This document shows, piece by piece, positions 32,194 to 40,488 of a stretch of DNA of 64,000 nt (position 1 is its first letter; each line of letters opens with the position of its first letter). The DNA is taken from assembly GCA_041393775.1 (NCBI GenBank), contig JAWKJM010000011.1, positions 25,246 to 89,245 on the forward strand. Direction: 5' to 3'. A model generated the notes under the pieces. The model did no database searches. It was not told the DNA's origin and was given only the letters and a program-made list of their open reading frames with translations. The position numbers and the translations under genes were made by a program. The stretch is from JADKAV01 sp041393775 (GTDB taxonomy: Bacteria > Actinomycetota > Actinomycetes > S36-B12 > UBA10799).

Positions 32194-33156
32194 ATGTCCG
32201 TGCAGCACATGGCCGCTGCCCTCGCGCTCGCAGGCTCGGTGAACGGGGCGGTGGGGCCCAATCCGCGGGTGGGTTGCGTGATCGTCGACGCCGGGGGCGC
32301 GGTCGTCGGACGCGGAGCGCATCAGGGCGCGGGTACTGATCACGCGGAGATTGTTGCGCTGGCCCAAGCCGGGCCGGCGGCACGCGGAGCGACGGTCTAC
32401 GTGACTTTGGAACCCTGCAACCATCACGGCAGGACACCGCCCTGCTCGCACGCATTACTCGCCGCCGGCGTGAGCGCGGTGCACTACTGCGTTGCCGATC
32501 CGACCGCCGCGACGGGCGGTGCGCAGTTCTTGCGTGACCACGGCATCGAGGTCACCGTGGGTCCGCTCACGGCCGCAGGCGAGGGGTTCCTCGAGCCGTG
32601 GCTATTCGCCGTCACCCATGAGCGCCCCTTCGTCACGTACAAAGTCGCCAGCACCCTGGACGGGTTCGTGGCGGCAGCGGACGGCTCGAGCAAGTGGATC
32701 ACAGGATCCCCGGCCCGCCGATGGGCTCACGAGCGCCTCCGCGCCAAGGTGGACGCGATCGCCGTAGGCGCCGGAACATACACCGCCGATCGGCCAGAAC
32801 TCAGCGTTCGGGGAATCGCGGTGGTGCGGCAGCCGGACCGGTTCGTCCTCGGTGGCCAAGCGGGGGAGGGCTTCCAGGTGATTGCCGGACGTGACCCCAT
32901 CGAAGCGCTGAGGCAGATGTACCAGACGGGCGCCAGGCACATCTTGCTCGAGGGCGGCCCCACGGTCGGCGCCGCCTTCATACGTGCCGATCTCGTCGAC
33001 GAACTCGTTTGGATCACGGCACCCAAACTGCTGGGGTCGGGCACCAAGGCTGTGGCCGACCTGGGAATCGGAAGCATCGACGCTGCGAGCCAGTGGCGCG
33101 TGACCGAGACCCGACAATTGGGCGATGACGTGATGATCCGCTGCAGGAGGCGCTGA
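32194..33156 (+). CDS. ribD: Bifunctional riboflavin deaminase/reductase
   Basis: RibD deaminates and reduces the pyrimidine intermediate of riboflavin synthesis. The 320-residue protein has the cytidine-deaminase-like zinc site (DHAEIVAL; EPCNHHGRTPPCSHAL) in residues 1-135 and a dihydrofolate-reductase-like reductase domain after it (TYKVASTLDGFVAA, ILLEGGPTVGAAF). ATG 32194 follows the sequestered GGAGG site. An in-frame ATG at 32155 would bypass the expression platform and is disfavoured. It overlaps ribE by one base. Confidence 0.96.
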   Translation: MSVQHMAAALALAGSVNGAVGPNPRVGCVIVDAGGAVVGRGAHQGAGTDHAEIVALAQAGPAARGATVYVTLEPCNHHGRTPPCSHALLAAGVSAVHYCVADPTAATGGAQFLRDHGIEVTVGPLTAAGEGFLEPWLFAVTHERPFVTYKVASTLDGFVAAADGSSKWITGSPARRWAHERLRAKVDAIAVGAGTYTADRPELSVRGIAVVRQPDRFVLGGQAGEGFQVIAGRDPIEALRQMYQTGARHILLEGGPTVGAAFIRADLVDELVWITAPKLLGSGTKAVADLGIGSIDAASQWRVTETRQLGDDVMIRCRRR

Positions 33157-33746
33157 TGTTCACTGGATTGGTTCAGCAGATGGGCACGCTGGAGACCGTG
33201 ACGCACGGCCCCTCCACCCGCCTGGTGATCCGGCCCGACTCGGCGTGGGAACCGTATGAGCACGGTGAGAGCATCGCGACCAATGGCGTCTGCCTGACCG
33301 TTGTCGAGTCTGGACCTGAGTGGTTCGCCGTCGATGTCATGCAGCAGACACTTGCACTCACGAGCCTCAGGGGTATCGCGGCGGGCGACAGAGTGAACCT
33401 CGAGCGGGCCATGCGTCTCGGCGACAGACTCGGGGGACACATGGTCCAGGGTCATGTCGACGGGGTCGCGACCGTGACCGGCCGTCGCAGCGAGGAGTCA
33501 TGGGAAGTCATCCGCTTCGACATCCCCGAAGGCCTTCGCAAGTACGTCGTGGCCCAGGGGTCGGTCTGCCTCGACGGGGTCTCGTTGACCGTCTCAGCCA
33601 GGACCCCGACGGGCGCCGAGGTGAGTCTGATCCCGGAGACGCTTGCGGCGACGACACTGGGAGCCACCGCAGTGGGAGATCTCTTGAACGTGGAGGTGGA
33701 TGTGATCGGCAAATACGTCGAATCGCTGCTTGGAGGATACCGATGA
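33156..33746 (+). CDS. ribE: Riboflavin synthase alpha subunit
   Basis: This enzyme dismutates two 6,7-dimethyl-8-ribityllumazine molecules into riboflavin. The 196-residue protein shows two lumazine-binding repeats, the first opening MFTGLVQQMGTLE and GESIATNGVCLTV, the second starting near residue 88 (GGHMVQGHVDGVATV, GSVCLDGVSLTV). The mycobacterial name is ribC. Overlapping starts and stops join it to ribD and ribBA. Confidence 0.96.
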   Translation: MFTGLVQQMGTLETVTHGPSTRLVIRPDSAWEPYEHGESIATNGVCLTVVESGPEWFAVDVMQQTLALTSLRGIAAGDRVNLERAMRLGDRLGGHMVQGHVDGVATVTGRRSEESWEVIRFDIPEGLRKYVVAQGSVCLDGVSLTVSARTPTGAEVSLIPETLAATTLGATAVGDLLNVEVDVIGKYVESLLGGYR

Positions 33747-34951
33747 AGTTCGACCCGATACCTGAGGCCGTCGAGGCCATCCGTGCCGGGAAGGCCGTGG
33801 TGGTCGTGGACGACGAGGACCGCGAGAATGAGGGCGACCTGGTGTTCGCGGCGTCCAAGGCCAATGCGGAGATCGCCGGGTTCATGATCCGGCACACCAG
33901 CGGCGTCATCTGCGTGTCGATGCGCGGCGAGGAGCTCGACCGTCTGCACCTTCCTCCTATGACGATGGTCAACGAGGACCGCAAAGGCACCGCGTACGCT
34001 GTCAGCGTCGACGCCCGTGACGGGATCACCACGGGGATCAGCGCCGCCGACCGTGCCAGGACGATCCGTACCCTTGTGGACTCGGCCACGGAGCCCTGGG
34101 AGATCACCCGGCCAGGGCATGTGTTCCCGTTGCGTGCTGTGCCCGGCGGGGTGCTGCAGCGGGCAGGACACACCGAGGCATCGGTGGATCTCGCGAGCCT
34201 GGCCGGGCTTACCCCGGCCGGCGTGATCTGTGAGCTGGTCAACGAAGACGGCTCGATGATGCGAGCGCCGGAATGCCGGGCGTTCGCCGACGACTACGGC
34301 CTGTCCATGATCTCGATCGCCGACCTCATCTCACACATCCGGCACACGCAGCAGCAGATCGAACGGGTCGCCGACACCGTCATCCCCACCGCCGTGGCCG
34401 ACTTCCGGGCGATCGGATACCGCAGCCTGATCGAGCCCACCGAGCACCTGGCGTTGGTGCTCGGTGACATCGGAGACGGTGAAGACATCCTGGTCAGGGT
34501 CCACTCCGAATGCCTGACCGGTGATGTCTTCGGATCGCTGCGGTGCGACTGCGGGCCCCAGTTGGAGGCGGCGATGAAGGCGGTCGCCGAGGAAGGCCGC
34601 GGGGTCATCCTGTACGTCAAGGGCCATGAAGGTCGTGGCATTGGCCTGTTGAGCAAGCTGAAAGCCTACGAGTTGCAGGACTCCGGGGCCGACACGGTGG
34701 AGGCCAACCTGGCGCTGGGCCTTCCGGCTGACGCGAGGGACTACGGCACGGGGGCTCAGATCCTTGCCGACCTCGGGGTGAAGTCCATGCGGCTGCTGAC
34801 CAACAATCCCGCCAAGCGGGCTGGACTGGACGGCTTCGGAATCGTGATCAAGGAACGGGTTCCACTCATGATCGCGTCCAATCCGCACAACGAGCGCTAT
34901 CTGGCGACCAAAGCCGACCTGATGGGTCACGAGTTGGAGCAGACACAGTGA
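33743..34951 (+). CDS. ribBA: Bifunctional DHBP synthase / GTP cyclohydrolase II
   Basis: This enzyme supplies both riboflavin precursors. The N-terminal 200 residues are 3,4-dihydroxy-2-butanone-4-phosphate synthase (VVVVDDEDRENEGDL, HTSGVICV, GHTEASVDL). The C-terminal half is GTP cyclohydrolase II with zinc cysteines in SECLTGDVFGSLRCDCGPQL and the catalytic GHEGRGIGL region. Length is 402 residues, normal for the fusion. ATG 33743 overlaps the ribE stop (ATGA). Confidence 0.97.
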   Translation: MKFDPIPEAVEAIRAGKAVVVVDDEDRENEGDLVFAASKANAEIAGFMIRHTSGVICVSMRGEELDRLHLPPMTMVNEDRKGTAYAVSVDARDGITTGISAADRARTIRTLVDSATEPWEITRPGHVFPLRAVPGGVLQRAGHTEASVDLASLAGLTPAGVICELVNEDGSMMRAPECRAFADDYGLSMISIADLISHIRHTQQQIERVADTVIPTAVADFRAIGYRSLIEPTEHLALVLGDIGDGEDILVRVHSECLTGDVFGSLRCDCGPQLEAAMKAVAEEGRGVILYVKGHEGRGIGLLSKLKAYELQDSGADTVEANLALGLPADARDYGTGAQILADLGVKSMRLLTNNPAKRAGLDGFGIVIKERVPLMIASNPHNERYLATKADLMGHELEQTQ

Positions 34952-35412
34952 GTGGGGAAGGCCGGACCGAGCAGAATGCCGTGGACGCCGTGGGCCTGCG
35001 GGTGGCCGTCGTGGCGGCGAGTTGGCATGAAGAAGTCATGGACGGGCTGTTGCGTGGCGCTCGCGAGTATCTCGCCGAGGCAGGTGCCCACGTTGACGAG
35101 TACCGGGTGCCGGGCTCGTTCGAGATCCCGGTGGTCGCCGCCAGTCTCGCTCGCAGTCACGACGTCGTGGTGGCACTTGGTGTCATCGTCCGCGGTGGCA
35201 CCCCCCATTTCGAGTACGTGTGCAACGCGGTCACCGATGGTCTTGGTCGGGTGGCACTCGACACGGGGACACCTGTCGGCTTCGGGATCCTGACCACCGA
35301 CACGGTCGAACAGGCCCTGGACCGCGCCGGCGGGCCCGGCGCCAGCGAGGACAAGGGTCGGGAGGCTGCCTCGGCCGCGCTCGAGACCTGGCAGGTCCTG
35401 CGGGGTCTGTGA
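34948..35412 (+). CDS. ribH: 6,7-dimethyl-8-ribityllumazine synthase
   Basis: RibH condenses the two RibBA- and RibD-derived precursors into lumazine and usually forms icosahedral or pentameric shells. The 154-residue protein has RVAVVAASWHEEV, VPGSFEIPVVAASLA, the catalytic His region RGGTPHFEYVCNAV and FGILTTDTVEQAL. GTG 34948 overlaps the ribBA stop. It is the last gene of the FMN-controlled operon. Confidence 0.97.
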   Translation: MSGEGRTEQNAVDAVGLRVAVVAASWHEEVMDGLLRGAREYLAEAGAHVDEYRVPGSFEIPVVAASLARSHDVVVALGVIVRGGTPHFEYVCNAVTDGLGRVALDTGTPVGFGILTTDTVEQALDRAGGPGASEDKGREAASAALETWQVLRGL

Positions 35413-35462
35413 GCTGCAGCGATCGTGATCTGTCAGTGATGATTTGGGAGGTTTGTCGGGCG

Positions 35463-35468
35463 TAGACT
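35463..35468 (+). promoter_or_regulatory. Possible -10 box with a long leader
   Basis: TAGACT, a hexamer that recurs before other starts here, lies 119 nt before the secreted-protein ATG. If used, the transcript has a leader of about 110 nt, in which no known RNA element was recognised. Confidence 0.35.
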
Positions 35469-35587
35469 GAGGGTGGCAGCCCGGTCGGCGCGTCGATTTG
35501 TGGTTTCTGAGTTCCGAACGGGGAGGGCGAGATCCGCGTTCCCCGCGGGGTCGGACTCGACGGTCGCCCGGGGATTGGGAGGTTGTC

Positions 35588-36784
35588 ATGAAGATCATCC
35601 GCACCGTCGCGATCATGACCGCGACGGGGGTATCCGCGGGACTGTTGACGCTCGCGCCGACCCAGGCCGGGACGACGTGGGGTGGCCCGCAGGAAGTCAG
35701 TTCCAAGTTCGGCCGGGCGCTCGTGGTCTCGGACGGCGGCCGAGTGGCAGCGTGGATTCGCACCAACAAGGCGAACACCTGGTCGTCCGGACCGATCCGC
35801 ACCGCGTGGTACAAGAAGAAGAAGAAGCGGTGGACCTCGTCGGCGCCGATCCCAGGCTCCTCCGAGAGCACAGCGCTGCAGTTGGGTGACAAGGGCAATC
35901 AGGCGCTCATCGAGGCTGGCACGACCGGCTACCTCATGGCCCAACGTGACACCAAGAACACGTGGCTGCAGGCCGAGAGCATCGTCTCCGGCACCAATTT
36001 GGGCAGCGGCGTGATGTCCGGTGACGCATCCACACTTGTCTACGTGGACTGGGGTGTGGACGCATACCCGACTCCGCCCGGCACCCTGTACTACGTCATG
36101 CAGAACGCGGACGGAACGTGGCCCGCTCCCACGATGATCGGCCTGGCCAATCCGGAAGGCCGCTATCGCGGCCGGCAGGAGTTGGCGTTCTCCAACGACG
36201 GCTCGACGCTGGTCTGGGTGAACGACACGTACGCCTTGGTCGGTTCGACGCGCAACCCCGACGGCACGTGGGCCGCGCCGACGATCATCAAGCAGTACGG
36301 CTCGGACCCCTACATGTCGACCCTGGCGCTGTCGGAGGACGGCACCCGGGTGGTCTGGACCCGTGACGAGTCCGACGGGATCCTGACCGCGACTCGCAGT
36401 GGGACCTCGTGGTCCGACGTGTCCAACGTCACGGTCGATGAGACAGTGGCTGCGGCCGTTTCGCCCGATGGGATGAACGTGGCTTGGGCCAACTCGGACA
36501 AGCAGATGGTGATCCGCCGTTGGGACGGCACCAAGTGGAAGAAGGTCAAGGTGGTCGGCTCGTCCGGTTACGGGCCTTCGATTTCGCTGCAGAACAAGAC
36601 GCTCGCGTGGACCTACACGGGCTACCGCGGATCCTCGCTGCGCACTGTGATCCGCAAGAGCGGAAAGTGGAAGGTCACAGCGAAGCTCTCCTCCTCCGGC
36701 TTCAGCCCGGCGGTCTCCTACGACAGCAGGACGCTGGTCTGGTCCTCGACGGGCAGCAAGAAGATCTACAGCGTGAAGCGCTAG
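35588..36784 (+). CDS. Secreted propeller-like protein of unknown function
   Basis: This 398-residue protein has a Sec signal peptide (MKIIRTVAIMTATGVSAG, then a likely cleavage near TQAGTTW at about residue 28). The rest is built of roughly 45-residue repeats with recurring DG(T/S)W-P and S-DG-x-x-(V/L)-x-W motifs (NADGTWPAP, NPDGTWAAP, SEDGTRVVW), typical of beta-propeller blades. A lysine run (KKKKKRW) lies near residue 80. No catalytic or anchoring motif is seen, so it is probably extracellular or wall-associated. ATG 35588 has GGGAGG 6 nt upstream. Confidence 0.8.
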   Translation: MKIIRTVAIMTATGVSAGLLTLAPTQAGTTWGGPQEVSSKFGRALVVSDGGRVAAWIRTNKANTWSSGPIRTAWYKKKKKRWTSSAPIPGSSESTALQLGDKGNQALIEAGTTGYLMAQRDTKNTWLQAESIVSGTNLGSGVMSGDASTLVYVDWGVDAYPTPPGTLYYVMQNADGTWPAPTMIGLANPEGRYRGRQELAFSNDGSTLVWVNDTYALVGSTRNPDGTWAAPTIIKQYGSDPYMSTLALSEDGTRVVWTRDESDGILTATRSGTSWSDVSNVTVDETVAAAVSPDGMNVAWANSDKQMVIRRWDGTKWKKVKVVGSSGYGPSISLQNKTLAWTYTGYRGSSLRTVIRKSGKWKVTAKLSSSGFSPAVSYDSRTLVWSSTGSKKIYSVKR

Positions 36785-36800
36785 GTCCCGCCCTCGCCAC

Positions 36801-36857
36801 GGCCGGACTTGGTGAATATTCGTCGCCACGAGTGACAGAAATTCACCAGGCCCGGCC
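36801..36857 (+). repeat. Hairpin repeat, family 3, copy 1
   Basis: Arms 36801-36817 (GGCCGGACTTGGTGAAT) and 36841-36857 (ATTCACCAGGCCCGGCC) pair over 17 positions with one mismatch and one G-T pair. The inner segment, ATTCGTCGCCACGAGTGACAGA-like, forms a short second stem. It lies 16 bp after the secreted-protein stop. The second copy is at 40393-40447. Confidence 0.8.
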
Positions 36858-36908
36858 GCGCGGCACCCGCGCCGCAACCGCCCTGCGGAGACCGCCTCGC
36901 CGCCTGAC

Positions 36909-36914
36909 TACCCT
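36909..36914 (+). promoter_or_regulatory. -10 box, leaderless hisE
   Basis: TACCCT lies 7 nt before the GTG of hisE, and there is no ribosome-binding site. Confidence 0.5.
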
Positions 36915-36921
36915 GATAGCC

Positions 36922-37185
36922 GTGAAGTCGTTCGATGACCTATGGGCTGAGTTGTCTGCCAAGGTCGCCACCGCTGACCCCGAATCCGCCACCGTACGCC
37001 TCGTCGAATCCGGGGTGCATGCGGTCGGCAAGAAACTGGTGGAGGAGGCGGCCGAGGCCTGGATGGCCGCTGAGCACGAGTCGCCGGAGCGGGCGGCGGA
37101 GGAACTGAGTCAACTGCTGTACCACGTGCAGGCGATGATGCTGGCCGTCGGAGTGACCCCGGCGCAGGTTGGGCGGTACCTGTGA
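36922..37185 (+). CDS. hisE: Phosphoribosyl-ATP pyrophosphatase
   Basis: HisE hydrolyses phosphoribosyl-ATP, the second step of histidine synthesis. The 87-residue all-alpha protein has the MazG-like metal motif: KKLVEEAAEAWMAA and ERAAEELSQLLYHVQ. GTG 36922 (VKSFDDLWAEL) is the family start; the open frame upstream is antisense or repeat sequence. It overlaps hisG by 4 nt, the usual actinobacterial hisE-hisG pair. Confidence 0.95.
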   Translation: MKSFDDLWAELSAKVATADPESATVRLVESGVHAVGKKLVEEAAEAWMAAEHESPERAAEELSQLLYHVQAMMLAVGVTPAQVGRYL

Positions 37186-38018
37186 CCCTCAAAGTGGCCG
37201 TGCCCAACAAGGGTCAATTGGGTGAGCCGGCGCGCGACATGCTGCGCGAAGCCGGGTACTTGCGTTCCGCCGGTGCCCGCGAACTCATGGTGCACGATCC
37301 CGACAACGACGTGGACTTCTACTTCCTGCGGCCAAAGGACATCGCCACGTACGTGGGCAAGGGCACCCTCGATCTCGGCATCACCGGGCGCGACATGCTG
37401 GTCGATTCGGTGGCACCCGTGACCGAAGTGATCGAACTGGGCTTCGGACATTCCACCTTCCGGCTCGCCGCCCCGGCCGGTGTCACCGACGTGACCGGCA
37501 AGCGCATCGCCACGTCGTATCCGGGGTTGTTGCGCGACTGGCTGGAACGCACCGGAACGCAGGCGACCCTCGTCAAGCTCGATGGGGCGGTGGAGAATGC
37601 GGTCGGGCTCGGCGTGGCCGATGCGGTGGCCGACGTGGTCGACACCGGCAACACATTGCGCCAGGCCGGCCTGGAAGTCGTCGGTGAGCCGTTGCTGCGC
37701 AGCCAGGCGTTGTTGGTGCGGCCCGCACACACCCAGGCCAACGGCGCGGAGGGGACGTTCACACGAAGGCTGCAGGGAGTGATCGTCGCCCGCGCGTATG
37801 TCATGGTCGAGTACGACATCTCCGAGGTGTTGTTGGACGCCGCGTCGGCGATCACCCCGGGGCTGGAATCACCGACGGTGTCCCCGCTGCGTGAGAAGGG
37901 CTGGGTGGCGGTACGCGCCATGGTCGAGCGGGTGCGCGTGCACCAGGTGATGGACGAACTGTTCGAGCTGGGCGGCCGGGCGATTCTCGTCACCGACATC
38001 CACGCCTGCCGCCTATGA
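37182..38018 (+). CDS. hisG: ATP phosphoribosyltransferase, long form
   Basis: HisG joins ATP and PRPP in the first, histidine-inhibited step of histidine synthesis. The 278-residue length and C-terminal ACT-like domain (from about residue 205, with ESPTVSPLREKGWVAV) mark the long form, which needs no HisZ. The PRPP motif is DAVADVVDTGNTLRQAGLEV. GTG 37182 overlaps the hisE stop, and the stop overlaps the next ATG. Confidence 0.96.
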   Translation: MTLKVAVPNKGQLGEPARDMLREAGYLRSAGARELMVHDPDNDVDFYFLRPKDIATYVGKGTLDLGITGRDMLVDSVAPVTEVIELGFGHSTFRLAAPAGVTDVTGKRIATSYPGLLRDWLERTGTQATLVKLDGAVENAVGLGVADAVADVVDTGNTLRQAGLEVVGEPLLRSQALLVRPAHTQANGAEGTFTRRLQGVIVARAYVMVEYDISEVLLDAASAITPGLESPTVSPLREKGWVAVRAMVERVRVHQVMDELFELGGRAILVTDIHACRL

Positions 38019-39373
38019 CGTCGCTGGCCGAGACGCTCGACGCGCTCGTGGACCCCGGGTCGGTGGAGCGCATCGAGGTGCCGCTGCGCCCGGCCTCCGG
38101 CGAGTATGCCGCCAGCCTCGAGCGGGCAGCACAGCGAAGCGGCGTGGACGAATCGGTGCAGGTGATGAAGGCCGCAGTGGATGGTCACCGGGTGCTCGTC
38201 ATCGCAAGTGCGTTCGGCTTCCTCGCCGGTTCCGTGGGTCATTCCGCGGCCGATCGGGTGGTCGAGGGATACCGGCGCGCGACTGCGGAACGCCTGCCCG
38301 TGATCACGTTGCCGACCTCTGGTGGCACCCGGATGCAGGAGGGCACGGCCGCGTTCTTCCGCATGGCCGACATCGCCCGGGCTGCACACGAGCACCTCGC
38401 ATCGGGGGCGGTGCGGGTCGGATGGCTGCGCAACCCGACCACTGGCGGTGTCAAGGCGACATGGGGGTCGTACGCGGACATCACCGCGGGGGAGCCCGGC
38501 GCGCTGCTGGGCTTCCTGGGTCCGAAGGTGTTCGAGGCGCTGCACGACGAGGAGTTCCCGCCGGTGCAGACCGCGGAGAACCTCGCCCGGGTGGGTGTGA
38601 TCGACGGGGTCATCGCCCTGCAGGATCTGCGCGCCTGGGTCACCCGGATCCTCTCGGTCACCAACGGCGTCGACACGGCGGACTCGATCGGTGGTCCGCT
38701 GCCCGCCGGTGAGGTCGACGCGTGGGACGCGATCACCCTGACGCGGGATGCGGGACGCCCCGGCCCGGACGCGGTCCTGGACCTGCTCACCGACCGCACG
38801 GAACTGCACGGCACCCACACCGGCGAGACAGGCACAGGCGTGCGGGTCGTGTTGGGCCGGATCCGGGGGCGCCGCGCTGTGGTCGTGGCGCAGAACCGCC
38901 GGTCGGTGACCCCGCAGGACCTACGGCTCGCGCAACGAGGTCTGCGGCTCGCGGATCGGCTCGGCCTGCCGCTGGTCACGATTGTCGACACGCCCGGTGG
39001 CGAACTCTCGGGTCCGGCCGAGGAGGCCGCGATGGCCGGCGAGATCGCGAGGACCCTGCAGATGCTGACCGGCCTGCGCGTCCCGACTGTGTCCTGCGTG
39101 ATGGGGCAGGGCTGCGGTGGGGCCGCGTTGGCGCTGATCCCCGCGCGCACTGTGATCTGTATGGAGAACGGCTGGGTGTCACCGTTGCCTCCGGAGGGGG
39201 CGTCGGTCATCAGTCATCGCACCACGGGCCGCGCCGCTGAGATGTCGCGGTCGCAGGGCGTCACCGCTCTGGAGTTGCGCGATGCCGGCGTGGTTGATGT
39301 GGTCGCCGGTGAGGGTCCGGACCTGCCTGCCGCGGTGGCCGACGCGATAGCTCGGGAGTTGGACCGCCGATGA
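38015..39373 (+). CDS. Fused AccD/AccA-type carboxyltransferase
   Basis: This 452-residue protein joins two crotonase-fold carboxyltransferase domains. The first (about residues 55-215; TLPTSGGTRMQEG, NPTTGGVKATWGS) resembles AccD, and the second (about 245-450; IVDTPGGELSGPAEEAAMAG, MGQGCGGAALAL) resembles AccA. The AccD zinc ribbon is absent from the short N-terminus. Such fusions transfer carboxyl groups from biotin to acyl-CoA. No biotin carboxylase or carrier gene is nearby, so the substrate is unknown. It overlaps hisG and the next gene by 4 nt each, which implies co-translation with histidine genes. Confidence 0.85.
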   Translation: MTSLAETLDALVDPGSVERIEVPLRPASGEYAASLERAAQRSGVDESVQVMKAAVDGHRVLVIASAFGFLAGSVGHSAADRVVEGYRRATAERLPVITLPTSGGTRMQEGTAAFFRMADIARAAHEHLASGAVRVGWLRNPTTGGVKATWGSYADITAGEPGALLGFLGPKVFEALHDEEFPPVQTAENLARVGVIDGVIALQDLRAWVTRILSVTNGVDTADSIGGPLPAGEVDAWDAITLTRDAGRPGPDAVLDLLTDRTELHGTHTGETGTGVRVVLGRIRGRRAVVVAQNRRSVTPQDLRLAQRGLRLADRLGLPLVTIVDTPGGELSGPAEEAAMAGEIARTLQMLTGLRVPTVSCVMGQGCGGAALALIPARTVICMENGWVSPLPPEGASVISHRTTGRAAEMSRSQGVTALELRDAGVVDVVAGEGPDLPAAVADAIARELDRR

Positions 39374-40047
39374 CCGACTTCGAAGGCGCCGACGTTCTCG
39401 TCACCCGGTTCCAGGGCGACGCGGGTGAGGCTGATCCGCGGATCCGCGAGTTGATCGGTGACCCGGAGACCTACTCCGCGCAGCGGGAACTCGTCGACCG
39501 GTTGGCAGCGGGGCGGCTGCTGATCCCGGTTGTGGCCCATCTGGACGAAGAGGACGCCGACGGCGGGGACAAGCACAGTCACATGTCCACGGTGACCGTT
39601 TCCGATGCCCGGGGTCGCAAGGCCCTGGTGACGTTCACGGGTGTGGACTCGGTCGCTATGTGGCGCGCGGACGCCCGGCCCATTCCGGTCGCCGGGATGG
39701 AAGCGGCGCGGGCAGCGCTGCAGGAGGGCTGTGATGCGCTGCTCATCGACATCGCTGGCCCCACCCGCTACGCACTCGCCGGCACCGGGCTGTGGGCCCT
39801 GGCCGCCGGCGGTCCGTGGCGGCATCCGCTGGACGAGCCGGAGGTGGCGCAGGCGCTGGCCGATTCGCTGGCCGCGAGTCGGCTGAAGGGTTCGCTGGAG
39901 GTGGACCCGTCGACCGTGGACGGTGTCGCACTTGTGCTCACGACCGCCGATTACGAGGCCGCCCAGGTGCTGGCGCAGCACGTGAGTCGGATCCCGGCCG
40001 TGCAGGCCCGGGTCAGCCGGTTGGAGATCCGACTACAGGACCGGTGA
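39370..40047 (+). CDS. SseB-like N-terminal domain protein
   Basis: This 225-residue protein has an SseB-type domain in its first 130 residues (RELVDRLAAGRLLIPVVAHL, VSDARGRKALVTFTGVDSV, DALLIDIAGPTRYAL). This family is widespread, and its function in actinobacteria is unknown. The C-terminal part is alanine-rich and unassigned. ATG 39370 overlaps the carboxyltransferase stop. Its last 35 bp overlap the convergent DUF1844 gene. Confidence 0.75.
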   Translation: MTDFEGADVLVTRFQGDAGEADPRIRELIGDPETYSAQRELVDRLAAGRLLIPVVAHLDEEDADGGDKHSHMSTVTVSDARGRKALVTFTGVDSVAMWRADARPIPVAGMEAARAALQEGCDALLIDIAGPTRYALAGTGLWALAAGGPWRHPLDEPEVAQALADSLAASRLKGSLEVDPSTVDGVALVLTTADYEAAQVLAQHVSRIPAVQARVSRLEIRLQDR

Positions 40048-40354
40048 GTCTCTCCCCAGGCCCTTTGCCCGGTGGGTCCTGGACGATCGACGCTTCCCGG
40101 AAGGCCAACTGCAACGACTTCAAGCCGTCACGCAGCGGCTTGGCGTGGAAGGTGCCGATGTACGGCGTCGCCGCGACAATGAGTCCGGCCAGCGACTCGA
40201 TCAGAGTTCGTGCCTCGTCGAGATCCGCTTCCTCAGGGTTCTCCCCGAGTCCGCACTTGACGGCAGCCGCGGTCATCAGGTGCACGGCCACCGTGGACAC
40301 CACCTCGACTGCGGGCACGTCGGCGATGTCGCGGGAGGCGTCGGCCGGTTCCAT
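40013..40354 (-). CDS. DUF1844 family protein
   Basis: This 113-residue protein matches the DUF1844 pattern: VVSTVAVHLMTAAAVKCGL near the N-terminus and DEARTLIESLAGLI in the middle. Its function is unknown. In actinobacteria it commonly neighbours infC, as here. It converges on and overlaps the SseB-like gene by 35 bp. It is divergent from the kinase-fold gene, with a family-3 hairpin in the spacer. Confidence 0.85.
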   Translation of the reverse strand: MEPADASRDIADVPAVEVVSTVAVHLMTAAAVKCGLGENPEEADLDEARTLIESLAGLIVAATPYIGTFHAKPLRDGLKSLQLAFREASIVQDPPGKGPGERLTGPVVGSPTG

Positions 40355-40392
40355 GCGTTCAAGGATGTCACGGGGTTTCAGTCCCTCGCGCC

Positions 40393-40447
40393 GCCGGGCA
40401 TGGCAAAGATTCGTCGCCCTGAGCGACAGATATTTGCCATGCCCGGC
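40393..40447 (+). repeat. Hairpin repeat, family 3, copy 2
   Basis: Perfect 15-bp arms GCCGGGCATGGCAAA (40393-40407) and TTTGCCATGCCCGGC (40433-40447) enclose ATTCGTCGCCCTGAGCGACA, whose GTCGC/GCGAC pairs again. Compared with the copy at 36801, GGTGAA/TTCACC is replaced by GGCAAA/TTTGCC, so both arms changed together. It lies in a divergent promoter region rather than strictly 3' of a gene. Confidence 0.85.
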
Positions 40448-40476
40448 AGTGGGCGGCGGACCGGCCGCTTCTGCTC

Positions 40477-40482
40477 TACGCT
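40477..40482 (+). promoter_or_regulatory. -10 box, probably leaderless kinase-fold gene
   Basis: TACGCT lies 6 nt before GTG 40489. The intervening GCGGGA is a poor ribosome site. Confidence 0.45.
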
Positions 40483-40488
40483 GCGGGA

